The notes: generated by a model from the sequence alone, not told the origin. Positions 1 to 9,415 are shown, numbered from the stretch's first letter. The stretch is DNA of 64,000 nt from Streptomyces sp. ISL-1 (GCF_018614585.1 NZ_JAGGOI010000003.1:1-64000), one strand, 5' to 3'. Translations and numbers: made by a program.

Positions 1-544
1 CGATCGACATCCCGCCCACCACGGTGGTCATCCGCAGCTTCAGCGACCGGGCATACGGAGTCAGCGCGTCGGTGACCTGCTGCGCAAGCTCCCGCGTGGG
101 AACCAGGACCAGAGCCAGCGGCTGACGCGGCTCCGCCCGCCGGCCCGCGGTACGCGCCAGCAGCGCCAGACCGAAAGCGAGGGTCTTGCCCGACCCCGTA
201 CGGCCGCGGCCCAGCACGTCCCGGCCCGCCAACGAGTTCGGCAGCGTCGCCGCCTGGATCGGGAACGGCTCGTTCATGCCGAGCTCGGTGAGTATCTTCA
301 GCAGTTCGACCGGCATGTCCAGTTCGCCGAAGGTCACGGCGGCGGGGAGGGCCGGGGTGATGGTGACGGGCAGGGCGAATTCGCCCTGCGGCGCGGAGGG
401 ACGGCGTCCGTAGCCGCCGGAACGGTTGCCGGGGCGGCCTTGGCCCTGCCCCTGCGGGCGGAAGCGGGCGCCGCGGTCGGAACCGGCGGAGCCCCCCTTG
501 CGGGGGTTGGAGTAGCGGTCGTTCGTGCGAGCAGAGCGGTTCAT
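1..544 (-). CDS. DEAD-box RNA helicase, N-terminal part (cut by window edge)
   Basis: The reverse strand reads from an ATG at 544 for 181 codons and runs off the window. The first ~50 residues are a basic Arg/Gly/Gln-rich disordered extension. Then come the Q-motif region (FPIQAATLP), motif I in the form GRTGSGKT and motif Ia (PTREL), which define a DEAD-box ATP-dependent RNA helicase that unwinds RNA in the cytoplasm. A GAGGAAGG ribosome site lies just upstream of the ATG. It lies downstream of the cold-shock gene on the same strand, a pairing that fits cold-induced removal of RNA structure. The DEAD box itself and domain 2 are outside the window. Confidence 0.93.
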   Translation of the reverse strand, partial: MNRSARTNDRYSNPRKGGSAGSDRGARFRPQGQGQGRPGNRSGGYGRRPSAPQGEFALPVTITPALPAAVTFGELDMPVELLKILTELGMNEPFPIQAATLPNSLAGRDVLGRGRTGSGKTLAFGLALLARTAGRRAEPRQPLALVLVPTRELAQQVTDALTPYARSLKLRMTTVVGGMSI

Positions 545-764
545 GCAGAACCTTCCTCGATATGGCACGTATCGAGGAATTCTCGGCGAAATGGCCGAAA
601 GAATTGCAAGAACGAGCCGGATAAGAACTGGGACGAAGCCGGCCGCACCGGCGCAGAAAACAGTGGCGCCTGGCGTCAGAATTCCAGGAATCCATCGGAA
701 TGGGCGGCTGGGGGCCGGAATAGAGGTGGCGGGCGGACCTGCGTCCGGCCGGAGCCAATGGGGT

Positions 765-788
765 TCGTCCCGCCGTACGGCGGGACGA
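765..788. repeat. Perfect 24-bp palindrome in helicase leader
   Basis: The two 12-base arms, centred on a TA between 776 and 777, are exact reverse complements with no loop. It lies between the cold-shock gene and the helicase, about 220 nt before the helicase ATG. It could form a very stable hairpin in read-through RNA (second terminator, processing site or leader structure) or be a protein-binding site. The sequence alone cannot decide. Confidence 0.6.
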
Positions 789-831
789 CAGCGCCTGCCG
801 TCACGGCGTGTCGGGCGAACCCCGCACACAG

Positions 832-877
832 CAACGAGCTGGGGCCCGCACGCAAGGTGCGGGCCCCAGCTGCGTTG
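832..877 (-). terminator. Strong hairpin terminator after the cold-shock gene
   Basis: A 14-bp GC-rich perfect stem (838-851 with 857-870) has a 5-nt loop and extends through a one-base bulge by a further CAACG/CGTTG pairing. It begins 13 bp beyond the cold-shock stop codon on the minus strand. There is no U-tract, as is common for Streptomyces terminators. It probably separates cold-shock and helicase expression, at least partly. Confidence 0.8.
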
Positions 878-889
878 TACGGGTCAGCG

Positions 890-1093
890 TCAGGCGGGAA
901 CGATGTTCTCGGCCTGCGGGCCCTTCTGGCCCTGGGTGACGTCGAAGGTCACCTTCTGGCCTTCCTGGAGCTCACGGAAGCCCTGGGTGGCGATGTTCGA
1001 GTAGTGGGCGAAGACGTCGGGGCCGCCACCATCCTGCTCGATGAAACCGAAACCCTTTTCCGCGTTGAACCACTTCACGGTGCCAGTAGCCAT
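890..1093 (-). CDS. Cold-shock protein (CspA family)
   Basis: A 67-residue single cold-shock domain that binds single-stranded RNA and DNA and acts as an RNA chaperone. RNP1 (KGFGFIEQ) and RNP2 (VFAHYSNI) are intact, and the start [10 protein letters not shown] is typical. The reading frame stays open 11 codons upstream, but the ATG at 1093 is preceded by a GGAG ribosome site and the family always begins at this point, so the longer form is rejected. The leader on the minus strand contains a terminator-like hairpin, which suggests premature-termination control. A helicase of the same functional theme follows. Confidence 0.97.
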   Translation of the reverse strand: MATGTVKWFNAEKGFGFIEQDGGGPDVFAHYSNIATQGFRELQEGQKVTFDVTQGQKGPQAENIVPA

Positions 1094-1188
1094 GTCAAAT
1101 CTCCTTCGGGGCACGGGGGTCCGCACTGCGCGAACCCCGGCGTCGCCGCGATGATCGCCCCGTCCGGAAAACAGTACCGGAAATACAA

Positions 1189-1223
1189 AAGTGCCCGACG
1201 GAATAAAACCGTCAAAGGCACTT
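1189..1223 (-). promoter_or_regulatory. Attenuator-like hairpin in the cold-shock leader
   Basis: On the minus strand a two-part stem (AAGTGCC/GGCACTT outside, GACGG/CCGTC inside, 7-nt loop TTTTATT) is followed at once by the T-rich run TTTTGTATTT. This is the classic layout of an intrinsic terminator, but it sits about 95 nt upstream of the cold-shock ATG. A TAGACT hexamer at 1226-1231 is a candidate -10 and would place the hairpin at the very 5' end of the transcript; no good -35 is visible. Temperature-dependent read-through is the inferred role. Confidence 0.6.
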
Positions 1224-1231
1224 GAAGTCTA

Positions 1232-1564
1232 CGGGAACCACAACTGCAACTGGATCAAGAGTAGCACGGCGCGGGCATCGCACATTATGAACCTGAGGCA
1301 ACAGATATTCGCCGTCCGGACTGCTCAGCACCGTCCGGCCGATGACCGCCACCGACGCTGCGGCGGCCGAAAGAGCGTCCGAGGCACGGGATCGCGCGAT
1401 CGGCGACTTGGACACGCGCAGGCATCCGGCCTCCCGGCCCCTACTCGCGGGTAATTTGGCTGATCATCGTCTCACTGCGGCTGGTTCTGCACCTCTACGC
1501 TCCGATCACCGCGCCGGTGGGCGGTGCCTTCGTGGCACGACGGTCCGAGCCAGATGGAGCTCCA
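1232..1564. other. Intergenic region between divergent cold-shock and CocE genes
   Basis: About 330 bp with no credible gene. Short open frames here are compositional. It must hold the promoters of the cold-shock gene (minus) and of the secreted hydrolase (plus), but no convincing -35/-10 pair was found for either. Confidence 0.5.
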
Positions 1565-3274
1565 GTGAAACGAACGCAACGCCACGGCGAACACCGCGCC
1601 AGGGTCCGAACGAGTACCGCCGCCGTCGCCGCGGCACTCGCCCTCGTCGGAACGGTCGCCGCGGCACCCGCGGCACCCGCGGCACCCGCGGCACCCGCCT
1701 CAGCAGCCCGGGGGGCGGAGCACGCGGCAGCCCAGGCCACAGCGGAATCCTCCTTCCGCCTCGCCGACATCCCAATGACGGACGGTGTCGTCCTCAAGGC
1801 GAATGTGTTCACCCCCGCCCCCGGCACACCGGGCGCCGATGCACATGGCCGCTACCCCGTGATCGTGCAGCCGGCCAGCTGGGGACAGAACGACCTCGAG
1901 TACGTCCTCCAGGGCAAGAAACTCGCCGCGGGCGGCTACATCGTGCTCACCTACACCGTCCGTGGCTTCTGGCTCTCCGGGGGCGAGGTCGACGTCGCGG
2001 GGCCCAAGGACGTGGCGGACATCTCGTCGGTCATCGATTGGGTCCTCGCCCGGACTCCGGCCGATCCGCAGCGGATCGGGATGACCGGCCTCTCCCTGGG
2101 TGGCGGCCTGACTCTGATGGGGGCCGCCGCCGACCCGCGGATCAAGGCGGTGGCCGCGATGAGCGGGTGGGGGGACCTGGTCGACTCGCTGTACAGCGGC
2201 GAGACCCGGCACCTCCAGGCCGCCGCCGCACTCACCGCCGTACAGGCGCCCACCGGTCGCGAAAGCGCCGAGTTCCGGCGGATGCTGGCCCGCCTCTTCG
2301 CCGACCGCGACACCCCTGACGTCATCAGATGGGCGCGGACCAGGTCCCCCGAGACCTACGTGGACCGCATCAATGCCAATGGCACGGCCGTCTTCATCGC
2401 CAGCGCGTGGGGGGACAGCATCTTCAACCCCAGCCAGATCACTGCCTTCTACCGGAAGCTCACCGGCCCCAAGCGGATCGAGATGCGTCCCGGCGACCAT
2501 GCCACGCAGGAGGTCACCGGCCTGCTGGGGCTGGACAACGCCACCTGGGCGAGCGCGCTCAGGTGGTTCGACGAGCACCTCAAGGGCAGCGGCGGCACAC
2601 CCCGGCCGCCGGTGGAACTGGAGGTGCGGCCCAGCAGGGCACACGAGACTTATCCGACCTGGCAGGCCGTCAGTTCTCGCACGGACCGACTCCGGCTCGG
2701 CAGAGCGGACTTCTTCGGCACAGGTGAGCTCAGCGGCGCCGGCCCCGGGAGCAGCGGCGCGGCTGGAACAGGGTGGCGGACCACGGTCGTCGGCGGTACC
2801 AACTCCGGCGCCGACGGCGGCATCACCGAACTGTCCGGGCTGCTCGACCAGGTCGCCAAGCTGCCGCCCATCGTCGTGGTCCCGTTGTTGCCCCGCTGGG
2901 CCGGAGCTGTTTGGCAGTCGGCGCCGTACTCAACCACGCAGCACATCCGCGGAGCGGCCGGGCTGCATACGACCGTAACCGCCTCCATGCCGGAGGGCAC
3001 GGTGATCGCCTACCTCTACGACGTGAACTCCCTCGGCGTGGGAAAGCTGATCTCCCACGCCCCGCAGAGCTGGACCGGCAGGACGCCCGGGCAGGCCTTC
3101 CCCCTCGACATCTCGCTCTTCGCCACCGCCTATGACGTGCCCGCAGGGCACCGACTGGCTCTGGTCCTGGATACCAAGGACCCGCTGTACGGCGGTCGCT
3201 CACCGCTGGGCAGCGAGGTGTCGTTCGGCTCGCCGGAGGACGACCCGTCCGAACTGGTGCTGCCTCTGCGCTGA
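1565..3274 (+). CDS. Secreted CocE/NonD-type alpha/beta hydrolase (X-Pro dipeptidyl-peptidase S15-like)
   Basis: A 569-residue protein starting at GTG 1565 with GGAG 5 bp upstream; upstream in-frame codons lack a ribosome site. Residues 1-~45 are a Sec-type signal with a basic start, Ala/Val core and an Ala/Pro repeat. The catalytic domain carries the nucleophile elbow GLSLGGG (Ser ~177), an acid region SAWGDSIFNP and a GDHAT histidine. The C-terminal ~220 residues are the jelly-roll domain (XPP C-terminal type). The family cleaves acyl esters or X-Pro dipeptides; the substrate here is unknown. It stands alone, transcribed away from the cold-shock gene. Confidence 0.85.
   Translation: MKRTQRHGEHRARVRTSTAAVAAALALVGTVAAAPAAPAAPAAPASAARGAEHAAAQATAESSFRLADIPMTDGVVLKANVFTPAPGTPGADAHGRYPVIVQPASWGQNDLEYVLQGKKLAAGGYIVLTYTVRGFWLSGGEVDVAGPKDVADISSVIDWVLARTPADPQRIGMTGLSLGGGLTLMGAAADPRIKAVAAMSGWGDLVDSLYSGETRHLQAAAALTAVQAPTGRESAEFRRMLARLFADRDTPDVIRWARTRSPETYVDRINANGTAVFIASAWGDSIFNPSQITAFYRKLTGPKRIEMRPGDHATQEVTGLLGLDNATWASALRWFDEHLKGSGGTPRPPVELEVRPSRAHETYPTWQAVSSRTDRLRLGRADFFGTGELSGAGPGSSGAAGTGWRTTVVGGTNSGADGGITELSGLLDQVAKLPPIVVVPLLPRWAGAVWQSAPYSTTQHIRGAAGLHTTVTASMPEGTVIAYLYDVNSLGVGKLISHAPQSWTGRTPGQAFPLDISLFATAYDVPAGHRLALVLDTKDPLYGGRSPLGSEVSFGSPEDDPSELVLPLR
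1661..1696 (+). repeat. Four tandem 9-bp units in the CocE signal region
   Basis: The unit GCGGCACCC is repeated exactly four times and encodes Ala-Ala-Pro units at the signal-peptide cleavage zone of the hydrolase. Because the unit is three codons, gain or loss would change length without breaking the frame. Confidence 0.85.
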
Positions 3275-3297
3275 GCGCCGAGCCGTATGCCCCTCAG

Positions 3298-3368
3298 CCG
3301 GGGAAACTGAGCCGGACCTGACGGTCGGGGTTGTCCTTGTTGGTGTCGCCGACCTCCGTGAAGGCAAC
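3298..3368 (-). repeat. Repeat copy A: displaced yjbQ-like 3' end
   Basis: A ~70-bp stretch whose minus-strand translation ends DTN-x5-RQVRLSF-x2-stop, the C-terminal signature of the YjbQ gene at 53.0 kb. It matches repeat copies B (28.66 kb) and C (45.65 kb), including 21 bp to the right of the core (a CTCCG then a CAAC block). No upstream YjbQ coding sequence is present, so it is not a gene. The rest of the 3275-3561 gap between the CocE gene and the toxin module holds nothing recognisable. Confidence 0.7.
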
Positions 3369-3561
3369 ACTGATCGTCATCGCATGGGTGGTAAGGCACC
3401 CGGGGCCACCAGCGCGTCCCGCCCGCGAGGACCGGGCACGGCCGGCGACTCCCGTGCCCTGAGACCAGTCGGCCCCGAGCGGACCTTCACGAGAACCGAC
3501 CCTGCCATGTCGCGCGTCCTGATCCACGGTGCGATCAGACACCTACGACGAGGGAGGGACC

Positions 3562-3984
3562 GTGGAGCAGGCAAGGACAGCGCTCGCCGAGCGAATTGCC
3601 GAGCAGAGAAGGGGAGTCGGTGACCCTCGCGGGCTGGTCGGTGAGATGCGGCGCTCGGTCCTTCTGGTGCCGACAGCTGGCGGAGGTCTCTGGTCGGCGC
3701 GGTCGGGCGGGGTGCGGTGGATCTGCGGGTTCACCGACGAGGCCGCACTGACCCGGTTCGCCCTGCTTCACGCATCCGGTGATCAGCCCATGGACTACGC
3801 GGCGTTGCTGGGCGCGCGCATCGTCGACGAGGTCGTGCCGTCCCTGGACGAGCCCGCAGGCCTCGCCGTCGACATCGCCACCGAGGACGGGTCGATGTTC
3901 TTCCCACCGGTCGTCGGCATCGTTCCGGACGGCGTCGCCGTCGACTCAGGTGAGGCAGAGGAAGGGCGCGGCCATGGGCGGTGA
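3562..3984 (+). CDS. SseB-like protein of the type VII toxin module
   Basis: A 140-residue soluble protein beginning at GTG 3562, chosen because GAGGGAGGGA lies directly upstream. The central region (LVPTAGGGLWSARSGGVRWICGFTDEAALTRFA) resembles the SseB N-terminal domain, often found in Streptomyces loci encoding WXG-type secreted toxins. No membrane segments or catalytic residues are seen. It overlaps the next gene by 11 bp, so the two are translationally coupled. An accessory or secretion-associated role is inferred from context only. Confidence 0.65.
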   Translation: MEQARTALAERIAEQRRGVGDPRGLVGEMRRSVLLVPTAGGGLWSARSGGVRWICGFTDEAALTRFALLHASGDQPMDYAALLGARIVDEVVPSLDEPAGLAVDIATEDGSMFFPPVVGIVPDGVAVDSGEAEEGRGHGR

Positions 3985-4630
3985 CGGGGCGGATCTGAAC
4001 TTCGACAAGGCGTCCGTCGCGAAGTTCACGCAGGGCGTGGGCGCGGCCATCGACCAGCTCGGTGAACTCGGCGGCGCCACCGGTTCGGTGATGGGCAAGG
4101 GCTTCTCGGAGCTGTCGATGACCGGGATGGAGGCTGGACACCACGGCCTCTCGGTCGACTTCGAGGACTTCTGCGAGCGCTGGGAGTGGGGTGTGCGCGC
4201 CCTGGTGAGCGACGCCGGCGCGATCGCGAACCGCCTCGGCCTGGCGGCGGGCACCCAGTGGGAGCACGACCAGTACGTCGAGGGCGCACTGAAGGTGGGC
4301 GTCAACTCCGTGATGGGCGGCAACCCGCACGCCACCGAGGAGGAGATCACCCAGCAGAACTGGGGCGATGTGTTCACACCGGACTACCTGAACCCGGACT
4401 GGAGCGCCGAGTCGTGGGACCGGGCCGGTCAGGAGATGGGGCAGACGTGGAAGGACACCGGCCGCACTGTCCTCACCGAGGGCCAGGGCGGCCGGCAGTC
4501 GGAGATTCTCAACGACGCGCTCGGCATCTCCGACGAGCAGTGGAACCAGGCGCTGGACGACACCTTCGGCCCGTCGCCGGAGGAGCGCGCCCAGCAGGCG
4601 CAGCAGCAGGGTGAGTCCGGGGGGAACTGA
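3974..4630 (+). CDS. Helical partner protein upstream of RHS toxin (WXG/ESX-like)
   Basis: A 218-residue, mostly alpha-helical acidic protein starting at ATG 3974 inside the end of the SseB-like gene. It has a helix-rich N-terminal ~100 residues with an ERWEWG turn, no signal peptide and no membrane helix. It ends with a Gln/Glu-rich tail (EERAQQAQQQG). It sits 2 bp before the RHS toxin, where WXG100-type partners or chaperones of type VII substrates are usually encoded. The family is not firmly recognised; the role of pairing with the toxin N-terminus for export is an inference. Confidence 0.6.
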   Translation: MGGDGADLNFDKASVAKFTQGVGAAIDQLGELGGATGSVMGKGFSELSMTGMEAGHHGLSVDFEDFCERWEWGVRALVSDAGAIANRLGLAAGTQWEHDQYVEGALKVGVNSVMGGNPHATEEEITQQNWGDVFTPDYLNPDWSAESWDRAGQEMGQTWKDTGRTVLTEGQGGRQSEILNDALGISDEQWNQALDDTFGPSPEERAQQAQQQGESGGN

Positions 4631-4632
4631 CC

Positions 4633-7600
4633 ATGGGTATCGGCGACTTCATCAGTGACATCACGCCCGACTCGGTCGAGGACGCGGTCGAGGACGGCGT
4701 CGAGTGGGCCGGCAACCGGGTCGAGGACGCCGGGAACTGGACCGCCGACCGGCTGGACGACGTCGGCTGGGAGTCCGGTGCGGACTGGGTGCGCGAGCAG
4801 TCCCGTTCGGTCGCCAATCGGATGGGCGCCGAGGTCGACGAGATGGACCTCGGACAGACCGAGGACAAGGCCAAGCTGATATACGGCAGCCCGGACAAGA
4901 TCACCTCCACCGCCAAGAAACTCCGTGCCTTCCAGACGGCCTTCGACAGCTCCGCCGAGGGCCTCAAGGGCCTTGACTCCTCCCAGCTCAAGGGCGAGGC
5001 GGCCGAGGCGCTGCGGGCCGCCGTGCGCACCCAGCCGCCCAAGTGGTTCACAGGAGCCGACGCCTGCGAGAAGGCGGCCGGCGCGCTGTGGGCGTTCGCC
5101 GGCACGGTCACCTGGGCGCAGGGACAGGCTCAGACGGCGATCGAGAAGTGGAAGGAGGGCACCAAGGCCTCCGCGGACGCCGCCGGCGCGCACCGCAAGA
5201 AGGTCGACGACTTCAACGGCGCGGTCGACCGGTACAACGCCCAGCCCGCCGACAAGCGCGACCCGTCGACGCTGCCGCCCCGCCCCGCCGCGACGTTCGA
5301 GGACCCCGGCAAGAAGCTGCTGCAGGAGGCGCAGGACATCCTCGCCGAGGCCCGCAAGCAGCGGAACACGGCCGCGGAGACCGCGCGCACCGCGGTCCGC
5401 GCCGCGCGTGACAAGGCTCCGGAGAAGCCCTCGTACGCCCAGCAGTTGGGCCAGGGGCTCCAGGAACTGCAGATCATGGGAGACCACGTCGGCGGCGGCG
5501 TCATCAAGGGCACCGCGGGCCTGTTGAACTTCGTCCGCGGGATCAACCCCCTGGACCCGTACAACATCACGCACCCGGCCGAGTACGCCACCTCACTGAA
5601 CAGCCTCGCGGCGGGTCTTGTGGTCGCGGCCAACGACCCGATCGGCACCGGGCGTCAGATGGTCAGCGACTTCATGAAGGACCCGTACGAGGGCTTCGGC
5701 CGTCTGCTACCCGACGCGGCGCTGACTGTGGCCACCGGCGGAGGCGGCGCCGCGGTGAAGGGTGTGCGGATCGCCGCGGACATGGCGGACGCGGCGAAGG
5801 CGCGCAAGCTGGTCGACGACTCCCCCGACGGTACCCACCGCATCCCGGACGGCGACCGCGACGCCGGCGGCGACCCGGTGGACCTCGCCACCGGCCGGAT
5901 GTTCCTGCCCCAGACCGATGTCGAACTGCCCGGCATCCTGCCGCTGGTCTTCACACGCCGCACCGAGTCCGGTTGCGCGGTGGGCCGCTTCCTGGGTCCC
6001 GCCTGGACGTCCACCGTCGACGAACGCCTGGAGATCGACGCCGTCGGCGTCGTCCACGTCACCGCCGAAGGGCTCCTGGTCCCGTACCCGCACCCGGTCC
6101 CCGGCGCGCCCACCCGGCCGGAGACGGGCAGGGCCCGCACCCTGCTGGCACGCGACGCCGACGGCGACTACACGGTCATCGACCCCGACAGCGGCCTGAC
6201 CTTCCACTTCACCGCCCCGTCCGGCAGCGAGCCGGGCGGCGACGGCGACGCCTGGCTGTCCGGGATCACCGAACGCAACGGCCACTCCCTCGCCGTCGAC
6301 CGCACCGAGGACGGCCTGCCGCTCGCCCTGGTCCACTCGGCGGGCCACCAGGTGAAGCTGTCCGTCGCCGACGGCCTGGTCACCGCCCTGTCCCTGGCAG
6401 GCGCGGGCGAGGGCGGCGCGGACCTGCCTCTGATGAGTTACGGCTACCAGGACGGCGACCTCACCGCCGTCACCAAGCCGTCCGGCGCCACCACCGCCTT
6501 CGTCTACGACGACCGCCGCCGCGTCATCGCCTGGATCGACTCCAACGCAAGCCGCTACGACTACGTCTACGACGACCGCGACCGCGTCGTGGCGGAGGGC
6601 GGCGAGGCCGGCCACATCCAGATCACCCTGGCGTACACCGAACCCGACCCCGGGACGGGCCACCACACCACCACGATCACCACCGCCGAGGGGCACGCGA
6701 CCCGGCACACGTTCGGCCCCGGCTGCCGTCTCCTGGCCATCACCGACCCGCTCGGCCACACCACCCGGTTCACCCACGACCCGCGCGGCAACACCCTGTC
6801 CCGCACCGACCCGCTGGGCCTCACAACCTCCTTCTCGTACGACGAGCACGACCGGCTGATATCCGCCGTCCGCCCCGACGGAAGCGAACTGCACACCGTG
6901 CGTGGCCTGTTCGGCCTGCCGGTGGAGGTCTTCGGGCCGGACGGCGCCCGCATGGTCCATGAGTTCGACGAACGCGGCAACCGCACGGCGGTCACCGACC
7001 AGGCAGGCACCACCACCCGCTACACCTACGACCACGGCGGCCGGCTCACCTCGGTCACCGACGCCCTCGGGGCCACGACCCGCGTGGTGTGCGACGCGGT
7101 GGGGCTGCCCGTGGAGGTGACCGACCCGGCCGGTGCCATCACCCGCACGGAGCGCGACGCCCTCGGCCGCCCGGTCCGCGTCACCGACCCGGTGGGCGGG
7201 GTCACGCACCTGGAGTGGGACGCGGACGGTCAGCTCGCACGCCGCACGGGCCCCGATGGTGCGGTGGAGTCATGGACCTACGACGGCGAGGGCAACCTCC
7301 TCGCCCGCACCGACGCGTCGGGTGGCGTCTCCCGCTTCGAGTACACCCACTGCGACCTGCCGGTCGCCCGCACCGGACCGGACGGCGCGCGCCACGAGTT
7401 CGAGCACGACGCCGAGCTGCGCCTCACCCGCGTGGTCAACCCGCAGGGGATGACCTGGAGTTACGAGTACGACGCCGCGGGCAACATCGTCTCCGAGACC
7501 GACTTCGACGGCCGCACCCTGACCTACCGTGTGGACGCCGCGGGCCGGCTCGCCGCCCGCACCGACGCGCTCGGCGGAACCATCTCGTTCATCCGTGACC

Positions 7601-9402
7601 AGCTCGGCCAGGTGACCCGCAAGGACGTCGACGGCCAGGTGACGACCTACGCCTACGACAGGGCGGGACGCCTGCTGGAGGCGGCCGGGCCGGCCAGCGG
7701 ACTGCGGTACCAGTACGACCGCCGCGGGCTCACCAAGACCGAACTGGTCGACGGCCGCCCCATCATGTACGCGTACGACGTCCTGGGCCGCCGTACGCGC
7801 CGCACCACGCCCACGGGTCACGTCACCTCCTACGCCTACGGCGCCGACGGACAGGCCCACCGCCTCACCACCGGCGGCCACCGCGTCGACTTCACCCACG
7901 ACGCCGCCGGACGCGAACTGGCCCGTGTCTTCGGCGACGCGATCACGATGACCTCCGCCTGGGACGAGGCCGGACGGCTCTCCGAGCAGCACATCACCAC
8001 CGGAGGACGCGCCGTCAACAGCCGCGCCTACTCCTACCGCGCGGACGGTCACCTGACCTCCGTCGCGGACCGGCTGTCGGGCACCCGCACCTTCGATCTC
8101 GACCGGGCGGGCCGGGTCACCGCCGTCCACGCCCAGGGCTGGACGGAGCGGTACGCCTACGACGACGTCGGCAACCAGACCTCGGCGTCCTGGCCGTCCG
8201 GCCACCCCGGCAGCGAGGCCACCGGACCACGCTCCTACACCGGAACCACCCTCACCCGCGCCGGAGGGGTCCGTTTCGAGTACGACGCCCTCGGTCGGGT
8301 CACCCTGCGCCAGAAGACCCGTCTCTCCCGCAAGCCGGACACCTGGCGCTACGCGTGGGACACGGAGAACCGCCTCACCTCCGTCACAACCCCCGAGGGG
8401 ACCCGCTGGAGGTACCGCTACGACCCGCTCGGCCGCCGTGTCGCGAAGCAGCGCCTGGCGGCCGACGGCGAGCGCGTGGTCGAGGAGGTCAGGTTCACCT
8501 GGGACAGCCTGACCCTGTGCGAACAGACCAGCCACCAACCGGACCTCCCGCACACGGTCGCCCTCACCTGGGACCACCGTGCCGACGTCCCCTTGGCCCA
8601 GACCGAGCGCATCCTCACGCCCGACGAACGCCAGGAGGAGATCGACCGACGCTTCTTCGCCATCGCCACCGACCTCATCGGCACTCCCACCGAACTGATC
8701 GACGAGTCCGGCGACATCTCGTGGCGCTCCCGGGCCACCCTGTGGGGCACCACCGCCTGGGCCCGCGACAGCAGCACGTACACCCCGCTCCGCTTCCCCG
8801 GCCAGTACTTCGACCCCGAGACCGGCCTCCACTACAACTACTTCCGCCACTACGACCCGGAGAGCGGCCGCTACACCTCCCCGGACCCCCTCGGCCTCGC
8901 TCCCGCCCCCAACCCCCTCGCGTACGTGGACAACCCGTACACCGGGTGCGACCCGCTGGGCCTCATGCCCAAGTACACGAAGGAGGAGAAGGCACAGAAG
9001 GCACGGGAGGACGCCCACAAGGCCCTGGATGACGTCATCCAGAGGGCGCAGGACGGCAAGATGAAGAAGGCCGGCAACTACCACGCGCACGACCATGGCT
9101 TCACTGAGGACATGGTCATAGAGATCCTCAAGAAGCCGGACGCGGTGTACCACTCGACGGCGGGCAGCGGAAACCTGATTTTCCGTCAGGGTGAGGACAT
9201 CGTGGTGGTCCGGGCTGACCGTCAGGGGGCAGGCAACGTCATCACGGCATACGGTTCGTCCGGCATCAAGGGTCCTTCCGGGGCCGAGGCGCTGGGCGGC
9301 TTGCCCACCGATCCCGGTAAGCCGATTACGCACGCAGACGTGGTGGAGGGCAGGATTCCGGCCAAGAACGGCTACATGGCTCCCGCGGAGCAGGTCAGAT
9401 GA
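4633..9402 (+). CDS. RHS-repeat polymorphic toxin with type VII N-terminal region
   Basis: A 1589-residue polymorphic toxin. Residues 1-~390 are an alpha-helical WXG/LXG-like secretion region (coiled coil, KWFTGADAC segment). Residue ~415 onward has the RHS N-terminal GDPVDLATGRM motif. More than 20 YD/RHS repeats (forms of YDxxGRL and DPLGR) then form the cocoon, closed by the core region RFPGQYFDPETGLHYNYFRHY ending at DPLGL (~1444). The last ~145 residues are the variable toxin. They contain a HAHDHGFTEDMV - VITAYG segment resembling DUF4258/BECR-type RNase toxins, by eye only. A candidate immunity gene starts 13 bp later. Confidence 0.88.
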   Translation: MGIGDFISDITPDSVEDAVEDGVEWAGNRVEDAGNWTADRLDDVGWESGADWVREQSRSVANRMGAEVDEMDLGQTEDKAKLIYGSPDKITSTAKKLRAFQTAFDSSAEGLKGLDSSQLKGEAAEALRAAVRTQPPKWFTGADACEKAAGALWAFAGTVTWAQGQAQTAIEKWKEGTKASADAAGAHRKKVDDFNGAVDRYNAQPADKRDPSTLPPRPAATFEDPGKKLLQEAQDILAEARKQRNTAAETARTAVRAARDKAPEKPSYAQQLGQGLQELQIMGDHVGGGVIKGTAGLLNFVRGINPLDPYNITHPAEYATSLNSLAAGLVVAANDPIGTGRQMVSDFMKDPYEGFGRLLPDAALTVATGGGGAAVKGVRIAADMADAAKARKLVDDSPDGTHRIPDGDRDAGGDPVDLATGRMFLPQTDVELPGILPLVFTRRTESGCAVGRFLGPAWTSTVDERLEIDAVGVVHVTAEGLLVPYPHPVPGAPTRPETGRARTLLARDADGDYTVIDPDSGLTFHFTAPSGSEPGGDGDAWLSGITERNGHSLAVDRTEDGLPLALVHSAGHQVKLSVADGLVTALSLAGAGEGGADLPLMSYGYQDGDLTAVTKPSGATTAFVYDDRRRVIAWIDSNASRYDYVYDDRDRVVAEGGEAGHIQITLAYTEPDPGTGHHTTTITTAEGHATRHTFGPGCRLLAITDPLGHTTRFTHDPRGNTLSRTDPLGLTTSFSYDEHDRLISAVRPDGSELHTVRGLFGLPVEVFGPDGARMVHEFDERGNRTAVTDQAGTTTRYTYDHGGRLTSVTDALGATTRVVCDAVGLPVEVTDPAGAITRTERDALGRPVRVTDPVGGVTHLEWDADGQLARRTGPDGAVESWTYDGEGNLLARTDASGGVSRFEYTHCDLPVARTGPDGARHEFEHDAELRLTRVVNPQGMTWSYEYDAAGNIVSETDFDGRTLTYRVDAAGRLAARTDALGGTISFIRDQLGQVTRKDVDGQVTTYAYDRAGRLLEAAGPASGLRYQYDRRGLTKTELVDGRPIMYAYDVLGRRTRRTTPTGHVTSYAYGADGQAHRLTTGGHRVDFTHDAAGRELARVFGDAITMTSAWDEAGRLSEQHITTGGRAVNSRAYSYRADGHLTSVADRLSGTRTFDLDRAGRVTAVHAQGWTERYAYDDVGNQTSASWPSGHPGSEATGPRSYTGTTLTRAGGVRFEYDALGRVTLRQKTRLSRKPDTWRYAWDTENRLTSVTTPEGTRWRYRYDPLGRRVAKQRLAADGERVVEEVRFTWDSLTLCEQTSHQPDLPHTVALTWDHRADVPLAQTERILTPDERQEEIDRRFFAIATDLIGTPTELIDESGDISWRSRATLWGTTAWARDSSTYTPLRFPGQYFDPETGLHYNYFRHYDPESGRYTSPDPLGLAPAPNPLAYVDNPYTGCDPLGLMPKYTKEEKAQKAREDAHKALDDVIQRAQDGKMKKAGNYHAHDHGFTEDMVIEILKKPDAVYHSTAGSGNLIFRQGEDIVVVRADRQGAGNVITAYGSSGIKGPSGAEALGGLPTDPGKPITHADVVEGRIPAKNGYMAPAEQVR

Positions 9403-9415
9403 GGCGGCGTTCACC

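Noticed and set aside
440..1225. 261-codon plus-strand frame across helicase leader and cold-shock gene
   Set aside because: It runs antisense to the cold-shock gene and the terminator; no motif or ribosome site.
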